From positions 186,001 through 250,000 of the forward strand of contig JAWKTN010000006.1 in NCBI GenBank assembly GCA_041399065.1: a stretch of 64,000 nt of DNA. The letters are read 5' to 3'. Position 1 is the stretch's first letter, and the number at the start of each line of letters is the position of its first letter. Source of the stretch: JAGQPD01 sp020426865. Lineage in GTDB: Bacteria > Planctomycetota > Planctomycetia > Pirellulales > Pirellulaceae. Shown here piece by piece: positions 1 to 9,431 of the stretch. Under the pieces are notes generated by a model that searched no databases, was not told where the DNA came from, and saw nothing but the letters and a program-made list of their open reading frames with translations. The position numbers were made by a program, and so were the translations under genes.

Positions 1-2
1 AT

Positions 3-1139
3 GTGATTCTCAATCGCGGTGGCAAGACGGTCCGCGTGGGGGTGAATTCGCTTAGTGATGTCGACCAGCAATATGCTCGGGCGAAGGACTTGGCGAGTGA
101 TGCGCGGATGTGGCAGGCGGGGGGGAAGGAGATCCGAGCGCGATATGTTGGCAGCGGAGGCGGCAAGGTCCAGTTGAATAGTCTGGGGCGCGAGGTGGAG
201 ATTCCGTTTGCGGAAATGGTGGACGCAGACCGTGATTTTGTGCGGATGCAGATGGAAGCAGATGGTCAAACTGACGAGTTGGCGGCGGTGGGCGGACCGT
301 TGGTCAAGCCGCATGAATCCGAAACGGGCCAAGGCGAACTGGAAGACACCAACGAGTCTCTCGCGGACGCTGGAGCGACAGGCATCGAGCAACCGGGACG
401 GACCTGGACGGACCGGCGTGGGCGAACGATTGAGGCATCATTGGTACGTGTTGAGGGCGGGCAGGTGGTCCTGCGAGCCAATGGTTCGGAAAAGTCCGTG
501 CCGTTGGCGTCGCTTAGTGGCCCCGATCAAGTCTACGTCGCGTCGTATCAGGCACGATCAGCATTGGCGTCAGCGATGGCGGGCGACCGAAGGGCGGGGG
601 ATTTTGGTGGAGAGATAGCGAGCGGAGGTGGCGAGGTGGTGAGCCGGCCGCGAACGCCGGAGGGTCGGGGAGGGGCGTCATGGGATCGGGCCAGTGTGAT
701 CGCCGAAAACGCTCGGGCCCGCGAGGCCCGTCTGCAGGAGGTTCGGGAAAGGCACGAGCAGATAGCGCGAGAGAATGAGCAATGGATGCAGCAGGCGATG
801 CAGGAATCGGTAGCGGAACCGGCGGAGCCGTTTTCTACGAATTCCGACCACTTGGCGTCGGTGCCGTCCCCCTCGGTGGTTGCTCCCGAGAGGCAGTATG
901 ACCAAGTTGAAGTCCACGTATGCACGAACTGTAACAACGAGTTACCGAGTCGTGTAGGCGTGGGCGATCGTTGCCCGCACTGCAAGGCGTATCTTGCGTA
1001 CGAGGAAGACGCTAACGGAAATCGCAAAGGGGGGAGCACCGTTGATGGGTTACTTTCCGTGCGACCTCGCGCCGTAGCAGCGCTCGTCTGTTTGATCGTC
1101 AGCGTCATTGCAGGAGTGGCACGGGCGCTGAGAAGGTAG
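3..1139 (+). CDS. SHD1-repeat protein with zinc ribbon and C-terminal membrane helix (5' partial)
   Basis: The window opens inside an SHD1-type (SLA1 homology 1) unit, so GTG at 3 is only the first usable codon and the real start is upstream. Visible are a truncated first unit (residues 1-28), a second (about 33-84) and a third (about 131-183, beginning TWTDRRGRTIEASLVR), all with the pattern W...G..I.A....V.L...G....P...L...D...V. A charged, probably helical stretch (about 230-270) follows, then a zinc ribbon (CTNC ... CPHC, about 307-330) and a single membrane helix (about 355-373) ending in arginines. SHD1 proteins are expanded in planctomycetes and thought to bind proteins or polysaccharide; the exact role is unknown. 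It lies 10 bp before the RND exporter and may be co-transcribed with it. Confidence 0.8.
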   Translation: MILNRGGKTVRVGVNSLSDVDQQYARAKDLASDARMWQAGGKEIRARYVGSGGGKVQLNSLGREVEIPFAEMVDADRDFVRMQMEADGQTDELAAVGGPLVKPHESETGQGELEDTNESLADAGATGIEQPGRTWTDRRGRTIEASLVRVEGGQVVLRANGSEKSVPLASLSGPDQVYVASYQARSALASAMAGDRRAGDFGGEIASGGGEVVSRPRTPEGRGGASWDRASVIAENARAREARLQEVRERHEQIARENEQWMQQAMQESVAEPAEPFSTNSDHLASVPSPSVVAPERQYDQVEVHVCTNCNNELPSRVGVGDRCPHCKAYLAYEEDANGNRKGGSTVDGLLSVRPRAVAALVCLIVSVIAGVARALRR

Positions 1140-1149
1140 GAAGCCAGAT

Positions 1150-3369
1150 TTGCAGATGCCGGTCCGTATTGCGATACAACTTATCGTTGCTGCGATCACT
1201 TTCGTATCGCTGGTGGGTGTCGCCCGCGTCAGTTTTGAGGACCAGCCGCGGACGATCTTTTCGGGAAACGATGCAGAGACCCGTCAGCTCGGTCGTTTTT
1301 TCGACGATTTCGGCAGCGACGACAATCGTCTGTTGGTGGTCATGCGGGCCGATTTGACGGAACGCGATCAGGTTCGCACGGTGCGACGCCTGGTTGAGCA
1401 ATTGCGAGGCGTCGAGGGGATTGACGACGTGATGAGCATCTTCGACCTGCGCCGTGAGGACGCCGTGTTGGAGCCCTTGCTGCCTGGTGACGAGGACCCC
1501 GAGGAGTTCTTCGCGGACGCGGTGAAGGAAGCATTGCGGCACCCAATGGCGGCAGGGCAATTCCTTTCGAGAGACGGACGCGTGTCGCTCGTGGTCGTGC
1601 ATGTGGGGGAGGGATTGCACACGATATCGGGATTGGCGCCTGTAGTACAAGCGGTGCGGCAGGTTGTGACGGAGGTTGCCGCTTCGAGCGACTTGCATCC
1701 ATTGGTCGGGGGCAATCCGGCGGTATTGGTGGACAGCCTGGCGGCGGTGCGCCGTGACCAGTTGAGATTTGGGATCTGCAGTGGGGTGGTTACGGTGGCG
1801 ATCGCCATGGTGCTGTTTCGATGCTGGACATCGTTGGTGGTGGCGCTGATTCCGCCTGGATTAGGTGCGTTGTGGACGGTGGGGGCGATGGGGTGGCTGG
1901 GGTGGCCGATCAACGGGATTAACAGTGCGTTGCCGACGGTGGTGTTCATTATCGGATTTGCCAATGGCGTCCATTTGCTATTGGAATTCCGCCGTCAGCG
2001 TACGGTGTTAGAGGATCGGTTTAAGGCCTTACGGCAAGCGTTGGCCACCGTGGCGCCGGCGTGCGTCATGACGGCCTTGACGTCGGCGATCGGGTTTGCG
2101 TCACTGGCGGCGGCACGAACGCCAAGTGTCCAGGTATTTGGCATCTCCTGTGCGATGGGGGTGTTGTTGGCACTGTTGGCGGTGCTGGCCTGCATGCCAG
2201 TGATGTGCACGTATCGGTTTGCGGATCGTTTGGGAAGTTTTCAGCGGAATCGCATCGAGAGCTTGGTGTCATCGGTGCTCATGCGATTGTTGTCGGTGGT
2301 GCTTCGTAATCGACGGTTGATTGTGATTGCGAGTTTCGGATTGAGTGTGATCTTGCTGCTGATGGCGTCACGCCTGCGTCCGGACTTGCGAACGACCGAG
2401 GCGATGTCGGATGCCAGCGAGACAGCTCGGGCGATGCAACTGTGCGATGAGGGGTTTGGCGGATCGCTTGGGGCGTACGTGGTCATGCAATGGCCGAAGG
2501 GGCAGACATTGGAAGACCGGCACGTATTGGTCGTGGCTGGGCATGTGCACGAGCTGCTGGCGAAATGTGAGGATCTCCATGAACCGATGTCGATTTTGAA
2601 CGTCTTGCAAGGACTGCCACGGCGTAGTCAGCCGTTGGAGAGGCGTGTGCGGCATCTGAGTCGGTTTCCCGAGGAGCGTTTGCAGGCATTGGTGCGAACG
2701 GATTTGCGGCGGATGACGATTCGAGCTCGCTTGCCGAACACCGGCGCGGCTGCATGGGACGAGAATTTGCAGCGGTTACGACAGCAGCTCGGGGAACTGG
2801 AACAACAGCACCCAGGGTTCTCGTTCGAGCTGACCGGGAGTGCCGTGATCGTAGGACACAATATGCGTCGCATGATCGGCGATTTGGCGCGCAGCTTGGG
2901 CATGGCGGCGCTGATCATTATCCCATTGATCGCGATCGTATTTCGGTCGCTGGGTTGGGGGATGATCAGCATCTTGCCGAATGCGACACCGTTGTTATTG
3001 AACGCGGCCGCGTTGTGGATTCTGGGTGAGCCGTTGCGGATTACGGCGGTTATCACTTTCAGCATCTGCCTGGGGGTGGCTGTCGATGATACGATTCACT
3101 TCATGGCGCGGGTTCGACACTATCGTCGTCAGGGAGTACCCATACAGGATTCGATCACGCAGGCGATGGAGCACGTTGGAGTTGCGTTGGTCATCTCCAC
3201 GCTGGTGTTGATCGGCGGGTTTTCCGTGATGTTGTGCAGTGAGGTGCCGCCGATCCGATGGTTTTCCGGGCTATGCTGCACGGCATTTGCGTCGGCCCTG
3301 GTGGCCGATCTGACGATGCTTCCCGCGCTGATGGCGCTGGGGAGTCGTCGTGAGGACGGGACTTCCTAA
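1150..3369 (+). CDS. RND/MMPL-family membrane exporter
   Basis: A 739-residue protein with RND architecture: N-terminal membrane helix (about 5-25), extracytoplasmic domain (about 26-205), a bundle of five helices (about 210-370), a second leading helix near 390, a second extracytoplasmic domain (about 410-575) and a closing helix bundle (585-735). The final bundle carries the sterol-sensing-domain-like motif GVAVDDTIHFMARVRH, in which acidic residues are expected to take part in proton relay. The length and twofold symmetry match the single-chain HAE2/HAE3 (hopanoid or lipid exporter-like) group, not tripartite drug pumps. TTG at 1150 or ATG at 1156 could be the start. No membrane fusion protein lies next to it. 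The substrate is not readable from sequence. Confidence 0.85.
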   Translation: MQMPVRIAIQLIVAAITFVSLVGVARVSFEDQPRTIFSGNDAETRQLGRFFDDFGSDDNRLLVVMRADLTERDQVRTVRRLVEQLRGVEGIDDVMSIFDLRREDAVLEPLLPGDEDPEEFFADAVKEALRHPMAAGQFLSRDGRVSLVVVHVGEGLHTISGLAPVVQAVRQVVTEVAASSDLHPLVGGNPAVLVDSLAAVRRDQLRFGICSGVVTVAIAMVLFRCWTSLVVALIPPGLGALWTVGAMGWLGWPINGINSALPTVVFIIGFANGVHLLLEFRRQRTVLEDRFKALRQALATVAPACVMTALTSAIGFASLAAARTPSVQVFGISCAMGVLLALLAVLACMPVMCTYRFADRLGSFQRNRIESLVSSVLMRLLSVVLRNRRLIVIASFGLSVILLLMASRLRPDLRTTEAMSDASETARAMQLCDEGFGGSLGAYVVMQWPKGQTLEDRHVLVVAGHVHELLAKCEDLHEPMSILNVLQGLPRRSQPLERRVRHLSRFPEERLQALVRTDLRRMTIRARLPNTGAAAWDENLQRLRQQLGELEQQHPGFSFELTGSAVIVGHNMRRMIGDLARSLGMAALIIIPLIAIVFRSLGWGMISILPNATPLLLNAAALWILGEPLRITAVITFSICLGVAVDDTIHFMARVRHYRRQGVPIQDSITQAMEHVGVALVISTLVLIGGFSVMLCSEVPPIRWFSGLCCTAFASALVADLTMLPALMALGSRREDGTS

Positions 3370-3450
3370 GGTTTCCGTGGTTCGTCAGTGCCCTCGTCAT
3401 TCGATGCATTCCTTCTGTCGGACACTTTCGCCCCTGCGGTTCCATTCCTC

Positions 3451-3477
3451 TTGTCCTTTCGATTTTGGCACTACAAT
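3451..3477 (+). promoter_or_regulatory. Candidate promoter of the di-haem cytochrome gene
   Basis: TTGTCC (3451-3456), a 15-base spacer and TACAAT (3472-3477). The -10 hexamer ends six bases before the ATG at 3484, so transcription would begin at or next to the start codon. No Shine-Dalgarno sequence is visible. This suggests a leaderless mRNA. Confidence 0.45.
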
Positions 3478-3483
3478 ACCGGT

Positions 3484-4863
3484 ATGCAACGAGTCCCACT
3501 CATTCGTCGAAGTCTTGCCTTGGCCACGGTGGTTGCCGCGGTGATTCTGACGAGTTACGGCGGGGCGCTGGCGGCCGATTCCGTTGTACGTGGTTACGAT
3601 CACTTGATCAACAAGGCGTACTTGCCGCCTGATTTTCATCAGCGGACTTTCGACGAGGTTTGGCGGGTGTGGCCTGAGCCGATGCGAGGGCTGGCGGAGC
3701 AGGCATCGCCCGAGGAGCGACGCCGGATGGCATTTGAGCGTTACGGGTTGACGTTGCGGCCCGATGACGATTCGGGCAAGCCGCTGCAATACGTCGTGGA
3801 CGGTGATGGGAACTGGACGATGAATTGTTTTGCCTGTCACGGCGGGCAGGTGTTGGGAAAAGCGTATCCGGGGCGACCGAATAGTGATTTCGATCTGGAG
3901 ACGATGACCGAAGAGATTCGCCGGACAAAGATCCGTCAAGGCGCGACGTTGACGCGAATGGATTTGGGGCAGTTGGTGCTGCCATTGGGAACGACGCGTG
4001 GGACGAGCAACGCGGTGATGTTTGGCGTGGGATTGATGGCCTCGCGTGACGCGCGGTTGAATCTGGTACCGCCATCGGTGCCGCCGCGGATGGTGCACCA
4101 CGACATGGAGCCACCACCGTGGTGGCATTTTCGCAAGCGGTCGCACCTTTACATCGATGGATTCGCCGAGAAGGGGCATCGGGCGTTGATGCAGTTCATG
4201 TTGGTACCGGAAAACGGCCCGAAGGTATTTCGGGAAGGGGAAAACGACTACCGCGACGTGTATCAATACCTCGAATCGATTTGCCCCCCGAAATACCCAT
4301 TTGCGATCGACAGGGATTTGTCGCAAGAGGGGAGGGAGGTGTTTCAGCGGCAGTGTGCGGAGTGTCACGGCACCTATGGGGATCGAGAAACGTACCCGGA
4401 GTTAACGGTACCCATTGACGAGATCGGAACGGACCGAGTGCGGTACGACGCGTTATTGCCTGAGCATCGTCGCGGGTATGCTGGCAGTTGGTTTGCTGAT
4501 TTTGGTGGGCGTCGAGTGGTCATTGAGCCGGAGGGGTACGTTGCGCCACCGCTGGACGGCATTTGGGCATCGGCGCCGTATTTTCACAATGGGTCGGTTC
4601 CGACGTTGTGGCATGTGTTGCATGCATCCCAGCGGCCGCGGGTCTGGATCCGCCAGGGGGATCCCGACGCATACGATACACAGCGGGTGGGGTTGTCCGT
4701 GAGGGAGCTTGCGGAAATCCCGGCGGGGACGTTCGATCGCGTGCTGCGTCGGCAGTATTTTGATACAGCGCGGCGGGGGAAGAGTGCGGCCGGGCACGCT
4801 TATCCAGAGCAATTGACGGAATCCGAAAAAGAGGCCGTGATGGAATATCTGAAAACTCTCTAG
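3484..4863 (+). CDS. Secreted di-haem c-type cytochrome
   Basis: A 459-residue protein. The start is set at ATG 3484 because a clean signal peptide (basic start, hydrophobic core to about residue 29, cleavage near ALA-AD) begins there. Two haem-binding CxxCH sites are present: CFACH (about residue 118) and CAECH (about 295). The motif YFHNGSVPTLW near residue 375 is typical of the C-terminal haem domain of di-haem oxidoreductase/cytochrome c peroxidase relatives. Probably a periplasmic electron carrier or oxidoreductase. The haem-attachment machinery may include the ResB-CcsA fusion at 29.8 kb. The electron donor and substrate cannot be read from sequence. Confidence 0.85.
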   Translation: MQRVPLIRRSLALATVVAAVILTSYGGALAADSVVRGYDHLINKAYLPPDFHQRTFDEVWRVWPEPMRGLAEQASPEERRRMAFERYGLTLRPDDDSGKPLQYVVDGDGNWTMNCFACHGGQVLGKAYPGRPNSDFDLETMTEEIRRTKIRQGATLTRMDLGQLVLPLGTTRGTSNAVMFGVGLMASRDARLNLVPPSVPPRMVHHDMEPPPWWHFRKRSHLYIDGFAEKGHRALMQFMLVPENGPKVFREGENDYRDVYQYLESICPPKYPFAIDRDLSQEGREVFQRQCAECHGTYGDRETYPELTVPIDEIGTDRVRYDALLPEHRRGYAGSWFADFGGRRVVIEPEGYVAPPLDGIWASAPYFHNGSVPTLWHVLHASQRPRVWIRQGDPDAYDTQRVGLSVRELAEIPAGTFDRVLRRQYFDTARRGKSAAGHAYPEQLTESEKEAVMEYLKTL

Positions 4864-4892
4864 TGTGGCTGGCTTTCACGGTGTTGGTTCAA

Positions 4893-4920
4893 TTGACAAA
4901 CGCGGTGGTACCGGTACGAT
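4893..4920 (+). promoter_or_regulatory. Candidate sigma-70-type promoter of thiC
   Basis: TTGACA (4893-4898), a 16-base spacer and TACGAT (4915-4920), 18 bases before the ATG at 4939. A Shine-Dalgarno GGGAGG lies at 4925-4930. The leader is too short to hold a TPP riboswitch. Confidence 0.55.
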
Positions 4921-4938
4921 ACCTGGGAGGCTGGTTAA

Positions 4939-6324
4939 ATGTCGGACCCGGTCGCGAGGGTCCCTGCTCACGAATTGAAAGGACGTTCCCAAACGATGAC
5001 TCAATTGGAAGCCGCTCGAGCTGGCGAGATCACACCGCAGATGGAGTACGTAGCGCAACGAGAATCGTTGCGTGCAGAAGAGGTTCGTGAAGAAGTGGCC
5101 GCGGGGCGGATGGTGATTCCGGCCAACAAGGTCCACCTCGAGGGGCGACTCGAACCGATGGCGATCGGCGTCGCGGCGCGGTGCAAGATCAACGCCAACA
5201 TTGGGAACTCGGCGGTCACCAGTGACAAGGGGGGCGAACTGGAGAAACTGCACACAGCCGTGCACTTCGGGGCCGACACCGTCATGGACTTGTCGACGGG
5301 CAAGGACATTGACGAGATTCGAGCATCGATTATTGCGTCCTCCCCGGTGCCGATCGGAACGGTGCCGATCTATCAGATGTTGGAAGAGCTCGGTGGGGAG
5401 ATCGAGGACATGCGACCGCAGCATTTCCTCGACATGGTGGAACATCAGGCCCGGCAGGGGGTTGATTACATGACGGTCCATTGCGGTGTGTTGCTTGAGC
5501 ACTTGCACCTCACGACCAACCGGGTGACCGGTATTGTCAGCCGAGGCGGATCGCTGGTTGCCAAGTGGATGATGGCACATCGTCAACAGAATCCTTTTTA
5601 CACGCATTTCGAGGATCTCTGCGACATCATGCGTCAATACGACGTCACCTGGAGTTTAGGCGACGGGATGCGTCCCGGGTGTCTGGCGGACGCCAGCGAT
5701 GAGGCTCAGTTTGCCGAACTGAAAGTGATGGGCGAGCTTGTGACGCGAAGTTGGCAAAAAGGTTCGCAGGTGATGGTTGAGGGGCCGGGGCATATCCCCA
5801 TGGACCAGATCGACATGAATATCAAGAAGCAAATGGATTGGTGTCATGGCGCCCCCTTCTACGTATTGGGGCCACTGGTGACGGACATTGCGCCGGGGTA
5901 CGACCACATTACCAGTGCCATTGGTGCTGCGATGGCAGGCTGGAGCGGTGCCGCGATGTTATGCTACGTGACGCCGAAGGAACATCTCGGGCTTCCTGAC
6001 AACAACGACGTTCGTGAAGGGGTGATCGCCTACAAGATCGCGGCACACGCCGCCGATGTCGCCCGCCACCGGCCTGGGGCCCGTGACCGGGATGACGCGC
6101 TCTCCAAGGCACGATTTGAATTCGATTGGAACGAGCAATTCCGCTTGTCACTCGATCCTGAACGCGCACGCGAGTATCACGATCAGACGTTGCCGCAGGA
6201 CACGTTCAAGAGTGCCCACTTCTGCAGCATGTGCGGTCCAAAGTACTGCTCGATGAAGATCACGGAAGACATTCGCAAAATGGCGGCCGATCAGACGCTC
6301 GTCGAACTCGATACCCAAGGTTGA
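4939..6324 (+). CDS. thiC: Phosphomethylpyrimidine synthase ThiC
   Basis: Converts aminoimidazole ribotide into the HMP-phosphate pyrimidine of thiamine by radical SAM chemistry. At 461 residues it is the shorter ThiC form without the long N-terminal extension. Family hallmarks include the region GADTVMDLSTGKDID, VMVEGPGHIPMDQI, GWSGAAMLCYVTPKEHLGLP and the C-terminal cluster-binding CxxCxxxxC (CSMCGPKYC, about residues 427-435). ATG 4939 has GGGAGG eight bases upstream; ATG 4996 (second-best SD) is an alternative that starts closer to the conserved core. No other thiamine gene is adjacent. Confidence 0.97.
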   Translation: MSDPVARVPAHELKGRSQTMTQLEAARAGEITPQMEYVAQRESLRAEEVREEVAAGRMVIPANKVHLEGRLEPMAIGVAARCKINANIGNSAVTSDKGGELEKLHTAVHFGADTVMDLSTGKDIDEIRASIIASSPVPIGTVPIYQMLEELGGEIEDMRPQHFLDMVEHQARQGVDYMTVHCGVLLEHLHLTTNRVTGIVSRGGSLVAKWMMAHRQQNPFYTHFEDLCDIMRQYDVTWSLGDGMRPGCLADASDEAQFAELKVMGELVTRSWQKGSQVMVEGPGHIPMDQIDMNIKKQMDWCHGAPFYVLGPLVTDIAPGYDHITSAIGAAMAGWSGAAMLCYVTPKEHLGLPDNNDVREGVIAYKIAAHAADVARHRPGARDRDDALSKARFEFDWNEQFRLSLDPERAREYHDQTLPQDTFKSAHFCSMCGPKYCSMKITEDIRKMAADQTLVELDTQG

Positions 6325-6358
6325 CCGCCGCTGGGTTGCCTATCCAGGAGTACGAAGC

Positions 6359-7708
6359 GTGTCTGACACGGTTGTGGAAGATCCAGCAGATCCGAGTCCC
6401 GAGCGCGTCGCCTGTAGCGGTACGCTCGACAAGCAGAAGCTACCGCGATTGCTGGCCGATCGGTCGTTCTGGGGGATGCTGCTGACGCAATTCCTGGGTG
6501 CGTTTAACGACAACCTGTTCAAACAACTGATGTTGTTGTTGGCAGTCCCCACGGTGGCCGGCCAGTTGGATCAACAGTCCCTGGCTACGATCATCTTTGC
6601 ATTACCGTTCGTGATGGGATCCGGGTACGCGGGGTATCTGTCGGATCGCTACAGCAAACGCCGAATTGTTGTCGCATCGAAGATGGCTGAGATCGTGGTG
6701 ATGTCATTGGGGGTGGCGGGATTCTTGTTGTACCAGAATTCTGGATACCTTGGTCTATTGTGGGTGTTGTTCCTGATGGGTTTGCAGAGTACTTTCTTCG
6801 GGCCAGGGAAGTACGGTATCCTCCCGGAGATGCTGCGGGAAAAAGACCTGCCGCGCGCCAATGGCTTGATCTTGATGACCACCTTCCTGGCGATCATCTT
6901 CGGGACCGCGGTTGCGGGGATATTGAAGAAGCATTTGATGGAAGAAGGGCAGTCGTTGGTCGACGGGGCACATCATTTGTGGGTTGGGTCGGCGGTATGT
7001 GTGTTAATCGCCGTCGCCGGGACTTGCACGTCGTTACTGATCCGACGAGTTCCGCCGGCCATGCCCGGGTTACGATTTACCGCGTCCAGTGTCACCGTTC
7101 CTAATGAAGTGCTACGTCTGTTGCGCCGCGACCGGCAATTGCTGTATGCCTTGCTGGCATCGTGTGTTTTCTGGTTGGTCTCTGGGGTTGCGATCCAGGC
7201 GGTCAATAGTTTTGGGCTACAGCAATTGCAGTTAGGAGCCGACCGGACAAGCTACCTGGTGGCGGTGATTGGCTTAGGGATCGCGATCGGGGCGGTTGTT
7301 GCCGGGCGACTATCTCACGGCCGGGCTGATTTCCATGTCGTGCGGTTGGGTGCGTGGGGGATTGTGTTGTTCTTGATCCCACTGGCAATTAACGTCAGCG
7401 GTCGGCATCTGCTGGGATTTTGGGGGAGCATGGTGTTGCTGGCGCTGCTGGGGGGAGCGGCAGGATTTTTCGCCATTCCACTGCAAGTATTCATACAGTC
7501 GCGGCCTCCGGCGGAACTCAAAGGCCGCGTGATTGCTGTAATGAACCAGGCGAACTTTCTGGCTATCTTATTCGCTGGCGTCTTGTATTTTTTGTTTGAT
7601 TTGATCATTATCCGCAACGATTGGCCACGCAGTGCCATGTTTGCCTTGATGGTCTTGCTGATGTTGCCCGTGCTATTGTTTTACCATCCCAACGATGTTG
7701 AACCTTGA
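6359..7708 (+). CDS. MFS transporter of the LplT/Aas lysophospholipid-flippase type
   Basis: A 449-residue twelve-helix major facilitator. The opening WGMLLTQFLGAFNDNLFKQ is the signature of LplT and of the MFS half of Aas-type proteins, which move lysophospholipids or related lipids across the inner membrane. The helix 2-3 loop carries GYLSDRYSKRRIV, a standard MFS A-motif. The start is GTG 6359 with CAGGAG about ten bases upstream. The Aas acyltransferase and ligase domains are not fused here, although a PlsC-like acyltransferase lies at 52-53 kb. Its end overlaps the longest possible frame of the next gene, so the two may be co-transcribed. Substrate is inferred from family only. Confidence 0.8.
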   Translation: MSDTVVEDPADPSPERVACSGTLDKQKLPRLLADRSFWGMLLTQFLGAFNDNLFKQLMLLLAVPTVAGQLDQQSLATIIFALPFVMGSGYAGYLSDRYSKRRIVVASKMAEIVVMSLGVAGFLLYQNSGYLGLLWVLFLMGLQSTFFGPGKYGILPEMLREKDLPRANGLILMTTFLAIIFGTAVAGILKKHLMEEGQSLVDGAHHLWVGSAVCVLIAVAGTCTSLLIRRVPPAMPGLRFTASSVTVPNEVLRLLRRDRQLLYALLASCVFWLVSGVAIQAVNSFGLQQLQLGADRTSYLVAVIGLGIAIGAVVAGRLSHGRADFHVVRLGAWGIVLFLIPLAINVSGRHLLGFWGSMVLLALLGGAAGFFAIPLQVFIQSRPPAELKGRVIAVMNQANFLAILFAGVLYFLFDLIIIRNDWPRSAMFALMVLLMLPVLLFYHPNDVEP

Positions 7709-7733
7709 GAAACGAGAACATAAGGAATCGCGC

Positions 7734-8348
7734 ATGTTAGGTGTCGAGTTAGGAGCTGCGGCGTATTTGCAGCGGGTGGCCGAATTGATTGGGCAGATTG
7801 AATTGGGTGAGTTGGAGCGTTGGTCGGAATTGATCTATTCCGCATGGCGCGAGCGACGGCGCGTGTTCGTATTTGGCAACGGGGGCTCGGGGACGACGGC
7901 TAGCCACATGGCAGAGGACTTGGGCAAGAGTTTGCTACGGCATGAAGAGTTGTTCGAAGACGCGGTGCCGCGATTGGACATTCTCAGTTTGACCGACAAC
8001 GCGGGCTGGATCATGGCCGTGGGTAACGACCTGAGCTACGATCAGATCTTCGTACAGCAGTTGAAGAACTACGGCCGAGCTGGTGACGTCGTGTTGGCCA
8101 TTAGCGGTTCGGGGAACAGCCCCAATGTATTGCGAGCCGTGGAGTGGGCACATGCCAACGGTTTGAAGAGCTTTGGATTGACTGGCTACGACGGTGGCCA
8201 ACTGCGCAAGCTTCAGCACGACGGATTGCATGTTCCAATCGACGACATGGGGATTACCGAGAGCGTGCATTTGACGCTATTTCATTGGGTGCTGAACGAT
8301 GTGTTTGCGCGGATCCACAAGCAGGGGCGGTGGGCCAAAGCTTCTTAG
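7734..8348 (+). CDS. SIS-domain sugar-phosphate isomerase, GmhA-like
   Basis: A 204-residue single SIS domain. FGNGGSGTTASHMAEDLGK (about residues 46-64) is the phosphosugar-binding loop seen in GmhA/DiaA proteins, AISGSGNSPNVLRAVEWA is the second conserved element, and ESVHLTLFHWVLNDV resembles the C-terminal helix that supplies an active-site histidine in sedoheptulose-7-phosphate isomerase. ATG 7734 is chosen because AAGGAA lies about eight bases upstream; ATG 7695 would overlap the preceding gene. The next gene is a ROK kinase, so isomerase and kinase may act on the same sugar. A true GmhA role, as opposed to another phosphosugar isomerase, is not proven. Confidence 0.8.
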   Translation: MLGVELGAAAYLQRVAELIGQIELGELERWSELIYSAWRERRRVFVFGNGGSGTTASHMAEDLGKSLLRHEELFEDAVPRLDILSLTDNAGWIMAVGNDLSYDQIFVQQLKNYGRAGDVVLAISGSGNSPNVLRAVEWAHANGLKSFGLTGYDGGQLRKLQHDGLHVPIDDMGITESVHLTLFHWVLNDVFARIHKQGRWAKAS

Positions 8349-8353
8349 CGTGG

Positions 8354-9424
8354 ATGGCCAGCATGTATTTGGGAATAGAGATTGGCGGGACGAAATTGCA
8401 GTTGGCGGTGGGCGCCTGCGACGGGGCTGCGTGCGACGGGGCTGACGGGCTTGGGTCTGAGGTGACGCTGTTGAGGGTCGTGCAGGACCGAGTCGATCCG
8501 AAGCTTGGTGCCCAGGGGATTTTGTCGCAGATTGGCAGGATCGGTACCACTTTGTTCGGCGAGTTTCCGGTGGCTCGGATCGGCATTGGTTTTGGTGGTC
8601 CCCTTGACCCGATTTCGGGGGTTGTCACGACAAGTCACCAGATTCACGGCTGGGACGGGTTTCCGCTGGTGGATTGGTGTCGGCAGACCTTCCAATTGCC
8701 GGCTACTGTTGACAATGACTGTAATGTGGCGGCACTGGCGGAAGCGCGCTTGGGGGCTGGCCGCGGGAGGCGAACTGTTTTCTACGTGACGGTGGGGACA
8801 GGGGTCGGCGGTGGCCTGGTGTTGGACGGGCGGGTGCATGGCAGTGATCGCCCCGCGGTGGCTGAAATCGGCCATTTACGACCTGGTCTGTCGTGTGCGA
8901 CGGTGGAGCAGACGGTTGAATCGCTTGCCAGTGGCTGGGGGATAACTCGTTTTGTCCGGGAGCAATTGCAGAGCCTTGACGATCGCATCGCCGGTGGTGC
9001 CGATGGGAATGCCGGTGGTTGCTCGATTGACTCCGAGCGGCTTGACTCGGATCGATCGGAGCTCCTGTCGCGATGTGACGGCGACCTGTCGCATCTGGAT
9101 GTTCCCACGATCGCGTTGGCGGCGGAACATGGCAATGCCCTATGTGCGAGCGCTTTGCAACAGGCGATTACAACGTTGGGGTGGGCAATTGCCCAGGCGG
9201 TCACCCTGCTGGCTCCCAACGTGGTCGTGGTAGGTGGCGGCGTGTCGTTGATAGGTGAAGAGCGATTTTTCCAGCCATTGCGCGCCGCAGTGCAGCGGTA
9301 TGTCTTTCCACCGTTACGAGAGTCGTTCGACATTGTGCCGGCAGCTTTAGGGCAGGATGTCGTCTTGCACGGATCGCTGCTGTTGGCGCGAGACGCCGAA
9401 TCGTCGCAGGGGTCGAGCCGCTGA
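8354..9424 (+). CDS. ROK-family sugar kinase-like protein
   Basis: A 356-residue ROK fold. LGIEIGGTKLQLAVG is the N-terminal phosphate-binding loop, VDNDCNVAALAEARLGAGRG contains the catalytic Asp region, and VTVGTGVGGGLVLDG and VVVGGGVSL are the later ATP-site motifs. The usual ROK zinc site after EIGH (a cluster of cysteines) is not there: the segment reads EIGHLRPGLSCATVEQTVES with one cysteine. Residues around 215-255 are a variable insert. The start could be ATG 8354 or 8363. It begins five bases after the SIS gene stop, which supports co-transcription and a shared sugar pathway. The substrate is unknown. Confidence 0.8.
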   Translation: MASMYLGIEIGGTKLQLAVGACDGAACDGADGLGSEVTLLRVVQDRVDPKLGAQGILSQIGRIGTTLFGEFPVARIGIGFGGPLDPISGVVTTSHQIHGWDGFPLVDWCRQTFQLPATVDNDCNVAALAEARLGAGRGRRTVFYVTVGTGVGGGLVLDGRVHGSDRPAVAEIGHLRPGLSCATVEQTVESLASGWGITRFVREQLQSLDDRIAGGADGNAGGCSIDSERLDSDRSELLSRCDGDLSHLDVPTIALAAEHGNALCASALQQAITTLGWAIAQAVTLLAPNVVVVGGGVSLIGEERFFQPLRAAVQRYVFPPLRESFDIVPAALGQDVVLHGSLLLARDAESSQGSSR

Positions 9425-9431
9425 CCCGCAC

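Noticed and set aside
4864..4938. TPP riboswitch ahead of thiC
   Set aside because: The leader is 75 bp or less and has neither the CTGAGA nor the ACCTGATCTGG-type element.
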